The notes: generated by a model from the letters alone, not told the origin. 64,000 bases of DNA from an uncultured Lachnospiraceae bacterium (GCA_910577115.1 CAJTMC010000021.1:1-64000), one strand, 5' to 3'. Shown: positions 18,589-27,145, counted from the first letter of the stretch. Program-made: numbers and translations.

Positions 18589-19833
18589 TTAATTCCAAGT
18601 AATATACCCGTCACTATCAATATACACATTCGGCGAAATACTGCGCATATAATTCAGGACGCCTTCCGCCTCCGTCCCCTCAAGAAGCCGCGTACGGCAC
18701 TCCTCACTCTTGCAGGGAACAAACCGCATGTTCTCAATGCCTTCTCTGTTCACCGTAACCTCGACAAGGCATGTATCCTGTGTTTTGGAATTAAACCAGA
18801 AATTCCCCAAACTATACACCACAGGTACGCCTTCTACCACGTCAATTTTCTGAAGACAGTGCGGATGGTCTCCTATAATCAAGTCCACCCCCGCACGTGC
18901 ATACGTCGCCGACTGCTCCTCCTGTAGCCAGTCAATATCCTCCTGACTCTCCGTTCCCCAGTGAATATATAAAATTACAAAATCACTGTTTTCCTTTGCC
19001 TCCGCAATCACACGCAACAATGCCGAAGGATCCAGACAGCGCAAAACCCCCGCACTTGCCGCAGTCGCCTCTTTGGTATCCGGATTTGCATTCCGCTCAA
19101 TCTGGGTTGCACTCACAACCGCAATCTTCATATCATTTGCAATCAAATAAACAGGCTTTAGCGCCTCGTCCAAATTCCGCCCCGCCCCCACATACGGAAT
19201 CCCTGCCGATTCCAGCGTATCAAACGTATCAAGCAGCGCCTCATTGCCGTAATCGTACGCATGATTGTTCGCAAGCGACACCAAATCCACTCCAAGCTCT
19301 TTCAAAATCCCTACATGTTGGGGATTTGCCCGAAATGTAAACTGTTTTCCTTCTGTCGGCGTTCCCCTATTCGAATAGGGAAACTCATTGTTGAGCATAA
19401 ACACATCTGCTGCGCGCATTCGTTCCAGCAGCCCCGACAGAAACGTATCCTCAACGCTGCTGCCTCTTGCAACATACCGATACATAACGGCATATGCCTC
19501 GTCAAAAAGTATATCCCCCGCAAAAGACAGCGTCACCCGTTCAGGACTCTCACACGCAACAAGCATAGCCTTCTGTCCCGAAGAAACTGCCTGTTCATAA
19601 AGTGCAAGACTTTTCTCTTCCAGCCCGCTGTCAGGCGCATCCGGTTCCTGCTGCTCCTCTTGCGGCTGCTCCTGAGCCTCCTTGTGCGGCATATGAAACG
19701 GGAACTCAACGATCACGCCGCCGCTGCCTCCGGACTCATTCTTGAGTTTTTCCAAATACAACAGCATAAACCCCATTCCGGTAATCAGCACTGCAAGCAT
19801 AACCATTATAAAAAGCTTAATCTTCCTCCACAT
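18589..19833 (-). CDS. CapA/PGA-synthesis-type metallophosphatase-fold membrane protein
   Basis: The 414-residue protein has one N-terminal membrane helix (about residues 7-27), a Pro/Glu/Gln-rich linker with repeated Glu-Gln, and a CapA-type domain beginning near SFAGDILFDEA. The signature motifs of that family are present: GDILFD, NNEFPYSNRG, LANNHAYDYG, IHWG and DHPHCLQ. CapA homologues take part in poly-gamma-glutamate or other surface polymer export, but no pgsB/capB or capC is nearby, so the real substrate is unknown. The start at 19833 has a GGAAGAGAG site; an open frame reaches 19911 through a hairpin and is rejected. It lies between rplA and the L10 leader, an unusual place. Confidence 0.8.
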   Translation of the reverse strand: MWRKIKLFIMVMLAVLITGMGFMLLYLEKLKNESGGSGGVIVEFPFHMPHKEAQEQPQEEQQEPDAPDSGLEEKSLALYEQAVSSGQKAMLVACESPERVTLSFAGDILFDEAYAVMYRYVARGSSVEDTFLSGLLERMRAADVFMLNNEFPYSNRGTPTEGKQFTFRANPQHVGILKELGVDLVSLANNHAYDYGNEALLDTFDTLESAGIPYVGAGRNLDEALKPVYLIANDMKIAVVSATQIERNANPDTKEATAASAGVLRCLDPSALLRVIAEAKENSDFVILYIHWGTESQEDIDWLQEEQSATYARAGVDLIIGDHPHCLQKIDVVEGVPVVYSLGNFWFNSKTQDTCLVEVTVNREGIENMRFVPCKSEECRTRLLEGTEAEGVLNYMRSISPNVYIDSDGYITWN

Positions 19834-19871
19834 AATCTCTCTTCCATAACGGTACTCCGTTTTTATATACA

Positions 19872-19901
19872 CAAAATGCAAGTCTTCCGACTTGCATTTT
19901 G
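19872..19901. terminator. Hairpin between rplA and the CapA-like gene
   Basis: A perfect 11-bp stem (19872-19882 with 19891-19901) encloses an 8-base loop about 28 bases past the rplA stop. The A/T tracts are inside the stem and the following bases are not a clear T run, so it may be a weak terminator or a processing and stability hairpin. Confidence 0.6.
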
Positions 19902-19928
19902 AACAACTCATATCTCTTATTTTTATGA

Positions 19929-20618
19929 TTAGAACTTTGCAACACTAACCTTTACGCCGGGTCCCATTGTAGATGTCAATGTAATGCTTCTCAAATACTG
20001 TCCCTTCAATGCAGAGGGTCTTGCCTTTACAATCGCATCCAAAAGCGCATTCACGTTCTGTAAAAGCTGCTCCTCTGTGAAAGATGCCTTTCCGATCGGA
20101 CAGTGAATGATGTTTGTCTTGTCAAGTCTGTATTCGATCTTACCAGCCTTGATGTCGTTGATCGCCTTTGTAACGTCCATTGTTACAGTACCGGCCTTCG
20201 GGTTCGGCATTAAGCCCTTTGGTCCTAATACCTTACCAAGACGTCCGACAACGCCCATCATATCCGGTGTTGCTACCACAACATCAAAATCTAACCAACC
20301 GTCATTCTGAATCTTCGGAATCAGCTCTTCACCGCCAACATAGTCAGCGCCTGCTGCCTCTGCTTCATTTACCTTATCACCCTTAGCAAATACCAAAACT
20401 CTTACAGTCTTACCTGTTCCGTTCGGAAGCACAACAGCGCCTCTGATCTGCTGGTCAGCGTGACGTCCGTCACAGCCTGTCCTGATATGAACCTCAACAG
20501 TCTCATCAAACTTTGCAGTTGCTGTCTTCTTTGCTAATGCAACAGCCTCTTCCAATTCATATAAGTTTGCGCGATCCACTAACTTCGCGGATTCTTTATA
20601 TTTCTTACCATGCTTCAT
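19929..20618 (-). CDS. rplA: 50S ribosomal protein L1
   Basis: L1 forms the mobile stalk at the tRNA exit side of the large subunit. The 229 residues are of normal length, with the typical segments KTATAKFDETVEVHI, GTGKTVRVLVFAKGDK and GLMPNPKAGTVT. The start ATG has GGAG 12 bases upstream, a slightly long spacing. It follows rplK by about 65 bases as in most bacteria, and a hairpin lies after it. In other bacteria L1 represses its own operon. Confidence 0.98.
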   Translation of the reverse strand: MKHGKKYKESAKLVDRANLYELEEAVALAKKTATAKFDETVEVHIRTGCDGRHADQQIRGAVVLPNGTGKTVRVLVFAKGDKVNEAEAAGADYVGGEELIPKIQNDGWLDFDVVVATPDMMGVVGRLGKVLGPKGLMPNPKAGTVTMDVTKAINDIKAGKIEYRLDKTNIIHCPIGKASFTEEQLLQNVNALLDAIVKARPSALKGQYLRSITLTSTMGPGVKVSVAKF

Positions 20619-20684
20619 TCTATCTCTATGCTCCTTTCACAATCTGCAAATTTGTGCACCATGCACAAAATCTGCCAACTCCGC

Positions 20685-21110
20685 TTAATCTACTACTTCG
20701 ATACCCATAGATCTTGCCGTACCTGCAATCATGCTCATGGCAGCCTCAAGGCTTGCCGCATTTAAGTCAGGCATTTTTAACTCAGCAATCTCCTGTACCT
20801 TAGCCTTTGAAATCTTAGCAACCTTTGTCTTATTCGGCACTGCTGATGCAGTTTTGAGGTTGCATGCCTTCTTTAACAAAACTGCTGCAGGCGGAGTCTT
20901 TGTGATAAAGCTAAAGCTTCTATCTGCATAAACGGTGATAACAACAGGGATAATCAAATCCCCCTGATCTGCTGTTCTAGCGTTAAACTGCTTTGTGAAC
21001 TCTACAATGTTTACACCATGCTGTCCAAGTGCAGGACCAACTGGTGGAGCCGGTGTTGCTTTGCCGGCAGGAATTTGCAATTTAATATATCCTTCTACTT
21101 TCTTTGCCAT
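20685..21110 (-). CDS. rplK: 50S ribosomal protein L11
   Basis: L11 builds the GTPase-associated centre and is needed for RelA/stringent sensing. With the ATG at 21110 it is 141 residues, the standard length, beginning MAKKVEGYIKLQIPAGKATP, with the proline-rich PAPPVGPALGQHGVNI loop. An in-frame GTG three codons upstream overlaps the AGGAGG site and is rejected. It lies between nusG and rplA. Confidence 0.98.
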   Translation of the reverse strand: MAKKVEGYIKLQIPAGKATPAPPVGPALGQHGVNIVEFTKQFNARTADQGDLIIPVVITVYADRSFSFITKTPPAAVLLKKACNLKTASAVPNKTKVAKISKAKVQEIAELKMPDLNAASLEAAMSMIAGTARSMGIEVVD

Positions 21111-21294
21111 TTTTGGCACCTCCTATTTTTATTCTCAGCCTTTGTCAGACTGTTTTGTGGTCGTCCGGGCGGATACCCCTCCCACGCGGAACAAAATTCC
21201 ATTTATCATCTTATTACAATTTTTTGATAATGTCAATAAAACAAACTATGGTTTTTCCCAAATGCCATTTTCCATTTAAAAAATCTTTTTGTTT

Positions 21295-22050
21295 TTAATC
21301 CCACATCTTTTTTACATCCGAGAAATTAATCTCAACAGGCGTCTCACGTCCAAACATTTCAACCGTAATCGTAAGCGTTCGTCTTGTTGCGTCAATTTTC
21401 TGCACCGTACCGACAGTGTCCTTCCACACGCCCGCAATAACATTGATCACGTCACCTTCCGCGAATTCGACATTCACCTCGCCGCCAAAATCAAGCGCCG
21501 CAAGCTCCGCTTCCGTAAGCGGCACCGGTTTGCTTCCCGGTCCCACAAAGCCGGTCACACCCCTCGTATTGCGCACCACATACCACGCATCATTGTTATC
21601 TGCGTCCATATGAAGAAGCACATATCCGGGAAAAAGCTTCTTGCGTGAGTTCTTCTCCACACCGTCTTTCAGCTCTGTCACGTCCTGAAGCGGCACACGC
21701 ACTTCGAGGATCTCATTCTCAAGATGTCTGTTTTCAATTGCCTTTTCAATGTTTGCCTTTACTTTGTTTTCATAGCCTGAATAAGTATGAACCACATACC
21801 AGCCCATTCCCAAGCCACTCTTATTGTCACTCAAAGCCACTTTGCTGTGTACTTCTTCCTCTTCGGGCTCCTCTACAACAGGCTTCTTTGCTTTCGCGAT
21901 GACTTCCTCAACTTTTTCTGCCTCAGATTCTTGTGGCTTTTCAGACATCATACTTGATGCCGGCATCTTTGGTGATGCGGGGAGCCATTCCTTTGTTGTC
22001 GGAGTAATAAGCTTTTTGGCTACCGCTTTGGCTTCCTTCTTCTCTTCCAT
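21295..22050 (-). CDS. nusG: Transcription antitermination factor NusG with N-terminal extension
   Basis: NusG binds RNA polymerase and affects pausing and termination. The canonical part begins at residue 82 (MGWYVVHTYSGYENKVKAN), with the NGN domain followed by a KOW domain (EFAEGDVINVIAGVWKDTVG). The chosen start gives 251 residues, so about 80 residues are extra. They are rich in Glu, Lys, Ala and Pro, with a run of glutamates, and look disordered. The start at 22050 (MEEKKEAKAV) has GTGAGG nine bases upstream; another ATG three codons earlier has no room for a ribosome site. secE lies immediately upstream. Confidence 0.95.
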   Translation of the reverse strand: MEEKKEAKAVAKKLITPTTKEWLPASPKMPASSMMSEKPQESEAEKVEEVIAKAKKPVVEEPEEEEVHSKVALSDNKSGLGMGWYVVHTYSGYENKVKANIEKAIENRHLENEILEVRVPLQDVTELKDGVEKNSRKKLFPGYVLLHMDADNNDAWYVVRNTRGVTGFVGPGSKPVPLTEAELAALDFGGEVNVEFAEGDVINVIAGVWKDTVGTVQKIDATRRTLTITVEMFGRETPVEINFSDVKKMWD

Positions 22051-22067
22051 ACTATTCATCCTCACTA

Positions 22068-22289
22068 TTACATTCCGATACTTGTCAGGAGATTGATTCC
22101 AAACTGGATAATCGTATCCATCAGGGCAATCGCAAGTCCTAACACAACAGAAACACAAAGCACTGCAACAGACTCCTTTACAGTCTCTGTCTTGTCAGGC
22201 CAGGCAATTTTGTTGAACTCGGTTTTCATGCTCTTCCAGAAGCTGTCCTTTTTCGCATCTTTCTTAGCTGTTTTAGCTGTTTCTGCCAT
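22068..22289 (-). CDS. secE: Preprotein translocase subunit SecE
   Basis: SecE is the small clamp subunit of the SecYEG channel. With the ATG at 22289 (GGAGG six bases upstream) it has 73 residues. It has a short basic cytoplasmic part (FWKSMKTEFNKIAWPDKTET, the conserved family helix) and one membrane helix (about 41-65). It is placed between rpmG and nusG as in most Firmicutes. Confidence 0.95.
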   Translation of the reverse strand: MAETAKTAKKDAKKDSFWKSMKTEFNKIAWPDKTETVKESVAVLCVSVVLGLAIALMDTIIQFGINLLTSIGM

Positions 22290-22388
22290 AGTAAACCTCC
22301 ATTTGACCACAACCTGTTGGTTTATGGCCACGCAAACTTGTGAATGAAAGATTGACCTTCCACTCTTGCCTCCTATGCTCTAAACCTG

Positions 22389-22538
22389 TTATTTTGTTTC
22401 TTTGTGCAATGTGTGAGTCTTGCAAAATCTACAATACTTCTTGATTTCCATTCTGTCAGGATGGTTTTTCTTTTCCTTTGTGGTATTGTAGTTACGCTGC
22501 TTGCATTCTGTACAAGCCAATGTAATCTTTGTACGCAT
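22389..22538 (-). CDS. rpmG: 50S ribosomal protein L33
   Basis: This short gene encodes 49 residues beginning MRTKITLACTECKQRNYNTT and ending THTLHKETK. The four zinc-ligand cysteines are present in two pairs (CTEC and CRFC), so it is the zinc-binding C+ form. A GGAGGTGG site lies before the ATG. It is the first gene after the SigA promoter at 22637-22665 and precedes secE-nusG, the usual order. Confidence 0.95.
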   Translation of the reverse strand: MRTKITLACTECKQRNYNTTKEKKNHPDRMEIKKYCRFCKTHTLHKETK

Positions 22539-22636
22539 AATTCCACCTCCGCTAACGTTCTAATCCTTTTGGGTTCTAATCATGCAGATGCCTTTTCAAG
22601 CATAAAAAAAAGACCTGAAGCGCATCTTGCTTTACA

Positions 22637-22665
22637 AGCATAACACATGTGTTTCCAAGCGTCAA
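22637..22665 (-). promoter_or_regulatory. SigA promoter of rpmG-secE-nusG-rplKA
   Basis: TTGACG (22660-22665) and TATGCT (22637-22642) are separated by 17 bases on the minus strand, about 95 bases before rpmG. No other promoter of similar quality was seen in the operon before the L10 leader. Confidence 0.75.
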
Positions 22666-22875
22666 GCCTTTTTGGCATATTTGTATCCTTGTCCTTACCA
22701 AATATATTGCCGCCTGCCCCGTTTTGACAACGCGAAAATTTTCTGAAAATTCATCGTTTTAAATTATATTTGTGTTAACATAATCTCTTCTTTTTCATAA
22801 TATATATAATATAAACACATTTTTCCTTTTTTCCCCTGAAAAGCACTTGATTTTTTTATACTTTCGTGGTACGGT
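22666..22875. other. AT-rich intergenic stretch
   Basis: This is the left part of the 510-base gap between rpmG and the FliD-like gene. It is AT-rich, with no supported gene. A 76-codon minus-strand frame over 22764-22994 has no ribosome site and no resemblance to anything known. Confidence 0.5.
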
Positions 22876-22922
22876 AAGTATATATACTTGTAGACATAAG
22901 TTGTCAGAATATTTCGACAACT
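22876..22922. promoter_or_regulatory. Paired palindromes upstream of the FliD-like gene
   Basis: A perfect 14-bp palindrome AAGTATATATACTT (22876-22889) is followed ten bases later by an inverted repeat AGTTGTC-N10-GACAACT (22899-22922). They lie 125-170 bases before the ATG at 23049. They look like protein-binding operators, though no regulator is known. Confidence 0.4.
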
Positions 22923-23048
22923 CCGGCATTTCGCTATTGCTTCAACATAAGTAGTTACAATACTTTTTCGTTTTTGATTCCGTCGATTATACAAGTTTAC
23001 ATATAAAGTAATTTATTTTTATCATTATACCGGAAGGGAGGGGCATAC

Positions 23049-24374
23049 ATGGCAGTTTCTTTTACGACTTTACAGATTTATGATCAATACCTGACAACTT
23101 ACCGCAACCGCGATTATGACAACAGCAGCAATCGAAAGGTTAACAGGCGCAGCTCACGATATGACATGCATGAGCAAAGCGAGCTGCAAAATCTTTATAG
23201 TGCTATTCAGTGGAAAAACCGTTTTGCTCCGCTTTACCTGACTGAGCCTTCACCAAAGTCTATCGCATTTGCGGTGCATTTAAAGGAGAGCGCACAGAAT
23301 TTAAAGCAGACCATCAACTCGCTGAGTGGTGATGATAATGATTTGTTTTCCATGAAAACAGCATACAGTGACAACGAAGAGCTTGCATCGGTAGAATATG
23401 TTTCAGAAGATGCGGACGAAGACGTTCCCGCAAATTTTGTACTCGAGGTAGAGAGCTTTGCATCGCCGCAGGTTAATACAGGAAAATTCGTTAACGCCAA
23501 TCAGGCTACAGAGCTAAAGCCCGACAGTTACTCTTTTGACATTCTCTCAAATAAGCTGCATTACGAATTACAGTTTAATATCAATGAGGGCGAGACAAAC
23601 CTTGCGCTGCAAAATAAGCTTGCACGCTTAATCAATAATTCCGATATCGGCGTATCCGCAAAAGTTGTAAACCAGAACGGGCGTTCCGCGCTTGAGCTTA
23701 CTTCTGATGCATACGGACTTCCGTTTCAAAATGCAAGACATTTTACAATCAACGACGATAATACCAGCTACCGCAACGGTGTCGTAGATTATTTGGGCCT
23801 TAACGACAATGTGAAAGAAGCATCCAACGCTATTTACAGCATTAACGGAAACGAAGAATCTTCTTATTCGAACACGTTCAACGCATATGGTGCTTACCAT
23901 GTGACGCTGCATCCGGAAAATGGTACGGGAAATGCAGATATCGGGCTTTATGCCGATGCAGAATCGCTTTCACATAATCTCGAAACCTTTGTGAATGGCT
24001 ATAATCACTTTTTAGACGGTGTACTCACTGATATTCCGGAGGACACTGAAGGGAAAGAAGACCTCTCACTCACAAGGCTTCTGTCTAAAGATATGACAAA
24101 GTTTCTTGATGTACATCGGAAAAATCTCGAAAAGTATGGTATTACGGTAAATGAAGACGCAAGCCTCGACTATAAGATGCCGGAAACGCTTACGGACACC
24201 GATGCATTAAAGGGATTTGGAAACCACATAATGCGCAAGCTGACTTCCATCTCTCTTGATCCAATGGAGTATATTGACAGACGGATTTGTGCATATCCGA
24301 ATCCGTTCACAAATTATATTAACCCCTATATGACAAGTATTTATACCGGAATGTTATTTAATACGTATACATAA
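23049..24374 (+). CDS. FliD-like (flagellar cap) orphan protein
   Basis: The 441-residue protein is not a canonical FliD, but its middle and C-terminal parts resemble the family. IYSINGNEESSYSNTFNAYG parallels the FliD segment before the D2/D3 domains. LETFVNGYNHFLDGVL parallels the conserved helix with YN, and KYGITVNEDASLDY parallels the FliD_C phrase with GI and a following acidic turn. The N-terminus lacks the usual SGMDTESIV beginning and instead carries an Asn/Arg/Asp-rich polar stretch. A coiled-coil-like helix (LKESAQNLKQTINSL) lies at about 75-90. A GGAAGGGAGGGG site precedes the ATG. The gene stands alone on the plus strand, next to glycosyltransferases. It could be an alternative cap, a cap accessory or another secreted flagellar protein. 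Confidence 0.6.
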   Translation: MAVSFTTLQIYDQYLTTYRNRDYDNSSNRKVNRRSSRYDMHEQSELQNLYSAIQWKNRFAPLYLTEPSPKSIAFAVHLKESAQNLKQTINSLSGDDNDLFSMKTAYSDNEELASVEYVSEDADEDVPANFVLEVESFASPQVNTGKFVNANQATELKPDSYSFDILSNKLHYELQFNINEGETNLALQNKLARLINNSDIGVSAKVVNQNGRSALELTSDAYGLPFQNARHFTINDDNTSYRNGVVDYLGLNDNVKEASNAIYSINGNEESSYSNTFNAYGAYHVTLHPENGTGNADIGLYADAESLSHNLETFVNGYNHFLDGVLTDIPEDTEGKEDLSLTRLLSKDMTKFLDVHRKNLEKYGITVNEDASLDYKMPETLTDTDALKGFGNHIMRKLTSISLDPMEYIDRRICAYPNPFTNYINPYMTSIYTGMLFNTYT

Positions 24375-24378
24375 TGCG

Positions 24379-24414
24379 CAGAAAAATGCAGGTTTTCATG
24401 CCTGCATTTTTCTG
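24379..24414. terminator. Bidirectional terminator
   Basis: A perfect 14-bp stem (24379-24392 with 24401-24414) is rich in A on one side and T on the other and lies between the convergent FliD-like and glycosyltransferase genes. It can end both transcripts. Confidence 0.9.
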
Positions 24415-24432
24415 TTTTATTTATTCAGATTT

Positions 24433-25530
24433 TTAATCCATATTCAACGGAAGCTCCGCCGGCTTCCAGTTTCTAGCCATTTGCTCATACTCCGTTGCTT
24501 TTCCGGTTAATCTTGTGTACTCAAGCTCATAGTCCTTTTTCGGCAGTGCCTTTAGCTTTGGTGATTTGGAAAGCTTTCTGTAACATAGCGCAAGTGCCAT
24601 CAGCGCGGACGTACCGCTGCTTGCAATATCAATCTCACTTTCACAGTGAAACGCCGCCCGGTTGAACCACTCTGCCGCTTCCTCGAACTCCTCCTTTTTC
24701 ATAAAGAAATACCCAAGCTCCATACACATCTCCGCAGAAGGCACTGTCGCCTCGCTGCTCAACGACACCTTCAGCATTCCTACAGGTTCATCAATCTGAC
24801 GATAGATTTTCATAAGCACTGCTATGATTTGACGACATAAAAGCTCATTCTGTTTCTGTTTTTTGTCTGTTAAAGATTTCTCAAGGAACTCCCTCGCATT
24901 TTTCAGATCCTCTTCTGTTCCTGCCTTATACAGCTCCCGCAGATACATGCCAAGCAGCCTGTCCGACAAAAAGCTTTTTTCTTCTATCACTTTCTTAAAA
25001 ACACTGAAATCCCTGCTGCTGTGGCTTCCCTGCGGACGATGGATAATTTCAATATCACTGTCGTAAACCACAGGAGATGTATTGATTGTCTCATGAATCG
25101 GCTCAATCCAAGTAAACTCGCGCAGACGCTTGAACAGCTTTGGCCGCATATCACGCGCAAAGTTCTCAGTGGGATGATTAATCTGCTCTGTGACATAAAT
25201 CATCTGCACAATTTCCACCTCGGGCAGAAGGACGCGCTTGAGCGCCTTGAACTTTGTGCGGTTTTCCTCATCAATCACCTCATCGGCATCTGCAGAATAA
25301 ATATAGTCGCCTGTCGCCTTCGAAAATGCAAAATTTCGCGCCGCTGCAAAATCATCATGCCATTGATATTCGTAAACATATGGCGTATAACTCTCTGCAA
25401 TTTTTTTTGTGTCGTCTGTAGAACCTGTGTCTACAATAATGATTTCATCCATGATATCCTTTAAGGAATCCAAGCAATCCCCCAAAATTGACGCCTCATT
25501 TTTTACAATCATACATAAACTGAATTTCAT
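24433..25530 (-). CDS. GT2 glycosyltransferase with C-terminal helical repeats
   Basis: Residues 1-about 215 form a family 2 glycosyltransferase domain with SLCMIVKNEASILGDCLDSL, the IVDTGSTDDT nucleotide-binding loop and the metal-binding DAD at 81-83. The remaining residues are TPR-like helices. The 365-residue architecture matches GT2-TPR proteins often found with flagellin genes or in bacteriocin glycosylation. A GGAG site is 7 bases before the ATG. A CCGATAT -10 element lies 54 bases upstream. Transfer of a sugar onto flagellin is the inferred role, since the gene stands among motility genes; sugar and acceptor are unknown. Confidence 0.8.
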   Translation of the reverse strand: MKFSLCMIVKNEASILGDCLDSLKDIMDEIIIVDTGSTDDTKKIAESYTPYVYEYQWHDDFAAARNFAFSKATGDYIYSADADEVIDEENRTKFKALKRVLLPEVEIVQMIYVTEQINHPTENFARDMRPKLFKRLREFTWIEPIHETINTSPVVYDSDIEIIHRPQGSHSSRDFSVFKKVIEEKSFLSDRLLGMYLRELYKAGTEEDLKNAREFLEKSLTDKKQKQNELLCRQIIAVLMKIYRQIDEPVGMLKVSLSSEATVPSAEMCMELGYFFMKKEEFEEAAEWFNRAAFHCESEIDIASSGTSALMALALCYRKLSKSPKLKALPKKDYELEYTRLTGKATEYEQMARNWKPAELPLNMD

Positions 25531-25583
25531 ACTAAATCTCCGTCCTTATTACTCAACTACTTAACACTATGCCCCTACATATT

Positions 25584-25590
25584 ATATCGG
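25584..25590 (-). promoter_or_regulatory. Sigma-28-like -10 element before the GT2-TPR gene
   Basis: The minus strand reads ACCGATATAATATG, which contains the sigma-28 -10 CCGATAT and also a GATATAAT that SigA could use. No TAAA is present at the expected -35 distance, so the assignment is weak. Confidence 0.4.
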
Positions 25591-25663
25591 TCTTTACATA
25601 ATAACTCAACACATAATTTATTGAAAATTTGTTAAATTTTTTGCTGTTTTTATTCAATTTAAA

Positions 25664-25672
25664 TGATATAAT
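25664..25672 (+). promoter_or_regulatory. Extended -10 SigA promoter
   Basis: TGATATAAT at 25664-25672 is an extended -10 element with the TG in place. The -35 region has no consensus hexamer. It would start transcription about 70 bases before the GT2 gene at 25749. Confidence 0.5.
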
Positions 25673-25748
25673 GTCGTTAGATATCATACTCCCCCAAATT
25701 CATCGGTATTTTGGGATGGTGGGTAAGCGACAAGAATGGAGGGTTATT

Positions 25749-27026
25749 ATGACGCTTGGAATTGTTATTTCAAATCATAATATGGGACACAAAACGGTAG
25801 AATGTATTTCTTCGGTTCTTTGCTCAGACATTGACTTGCTTCAAATTTTTGTTGTGGATATGGCGTCCACGGATAACTCTGTATCGATTATAGAAGAACG
25901 CTTTGGCAGTCAGGTTAAACTAACCCGTTGCAATGAAGATTTAGGAAGCTGCGGTGGTTTGAATATAGGAATACAACAGGCACTTGATACGGGGTGTGAT
26001 TACATCTGCTGTCTTGGAGAAGCCGTCACAGTGGAGCCCCATGCCCTTAAAAATATGATGCGTTTTATGCAGGCGAATCCAAATGTGGGCATGGCAGGCG
26101 GCAAAATTTATCACAAGCACATGCCGCATTACATACAACAGTTCGGTATCTCCATCGACTTCAAAAATTTCAGAGCCAATACGCTCTATGCCGACTGCGC
26201 GGATAGTCCGGATATCCCCAATATCATATACTGCGATGCGGTAAGCTCCTGTGCCATGCTGGTGTCTGCCGACGCGATTGCAAAAACAGGCTTGATGCCT
26301 GATGAAAATTTTCTTTATTGGGACGATACGGAATGGGGCTTTCTTATGAAACAGGCAGGTTTCGAGGTCGTATCGCTCGCAGATGCAAAAATGTATCACT
26401 CTGCAAGCCCTATGCGGCGGTGCGATAATACAAAAGTAAACTATTATCTGACGCGCAACTGCCTGAACTTTTTTATGAAATATACCCATCCGGAAAAATG
26501 CATGAAAATGAGTATTGTACTCCTGCGCTCGATTTTTGAGTCCTTCTACCTGCACCGTATGGGACATGCCCACAATATGGCGCAGTCGGACCTTACAGCA
26601 ATGAGCGACGCAATTTACGGGCTGCGCGGCATTGCTCCGGCAAGCCGCATTTTGGAAAACGATGAGAGCGGACTCGGTTTTGTGAATTTTTTTGAAGAGC
26701 ATGAATCCGTATATATGGAGGAGGACGATCCGTTTTTGGAACAGGTTATCCGGCAAATTAACCCAAGCATTCAGTTTCTACAGCTTCCCCAAAAAAATAT
26801 CGTGACAATTGTGCGATGCAAATCAATCCTAAAGATTAAAGACTTTCACTATAAGCTTGATTTCAGTGATGAGGTTGTTTATATCGACAAAAGCTACCGC
26901 ATGCTGGCGACAAGGGAAGACGCAAGACTTGTAAAAGATTATGACGCAAGCCTGCAGCTGTTTTTGTATGCAATGCAGCCTGCTGTTCTTCGACGAATCA
27001 GTGAAACACGTGGTATTGAATTTTGA
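25749..27026 (+). CDS. GT2 glycosyltransferase, rhamnosyltransferase-like
   Basis: The 425-residue protein starts MTLGIVISNHNMGHKTVECI, chosen because GGAGGG lies seven bases before that ATG; the frame is open 40 codons further without support. The GT2 fold is seen in VVDMASTDNSV and the WDDTEWGFLMKQAGFEV region with a phrase (FLYWDDTEWG) common to rhamnosyl- and related transferases of the WbbL type. The last 100 residues are of unknown type. It lies divergently from the preceding GT2-TPR gene and before the small helical protein gene. Flagellin or surface glycan modification is likely, but the acceptor is not known. Confidence 0.75.
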   Translation: MTLGIVISNHNMGHKTVECISSVLCSDIDLLQIFVVDMASTDNSVSIIEERFGSQVKLTRCNEDLGSCGGLNIGIQQALDTGCDYICCLGEAVTVEPHALKNMMRFMQANPNVGMAGGKIYHKHMPHYIQQFGISIDFKNFRANTLYADCADSPDIPNIIYCDAVSSCAMLVSADAIAKTGLMPDENFLYWDDTEWGFLMKQAGFEVVSLADAKMYHSASPMRRCDNTKVNYYLTRNCLNFFMKYTHPEKCMKMSIVLLRSIFESFYLHRMGHAHNMAQSDLTAMSDAIYGLRGIAPASRILENDESGLGFVNFFEEHESVYMEEDDPFLEQVIRQINPSIQFLQLPQKNIVTIVRCKSILKIKDFHYKLDFSDEVVYIDKSYRMLATREDARLVKDYDASLQLFLYAMQPAVLRRISETRGIEF

Positions 27027-27072
27027 TATCATAACCATTTCACTCTTTTATAGTCGAATTGTGCCATTTATG

Positions 27073-27100
27073 TAAACTCTTCCAACAATTTCTCCGATAT
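27073..27100 (+). promoter_or_regulatory. Sigma-28 (SigD) promoter
   Basis: TAAA (27073-27076) and CCGATAT (27094-27100) are 17 bases apart and 45 bases before the ATG at 27146. The core matches the motility sigma factor consensus and has the same spacing as the promoter of flagellin 1. Confidence 0.75.
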
Positions 27101-27145
27101 AAATAAGAGAAACCCAAAAATTAATTGTACCAGGGGGAATTTGGA

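Noticed and set aside
19834..19911. Extension of the CapA-like protein to 19911 (MSCSKCKSED)
   Set aside because: The extra codons run through the hairpin after rplA and have no ribosome site; the Cys pair looks accidental.
22764..22994. 76-codon minus-strand frame in the gap before the FliD-like gene
   Set aside because: No ribosome site, no family resemblance, and it covers the palindromes.
25941..26756. 271-codon minus-strand frame opposite the GT2 gene
   Set aside because: The opposite frame has the GT2 motifs with a good ribosome site. This one is His/Cys/Arg-rich and has no recognised motif.
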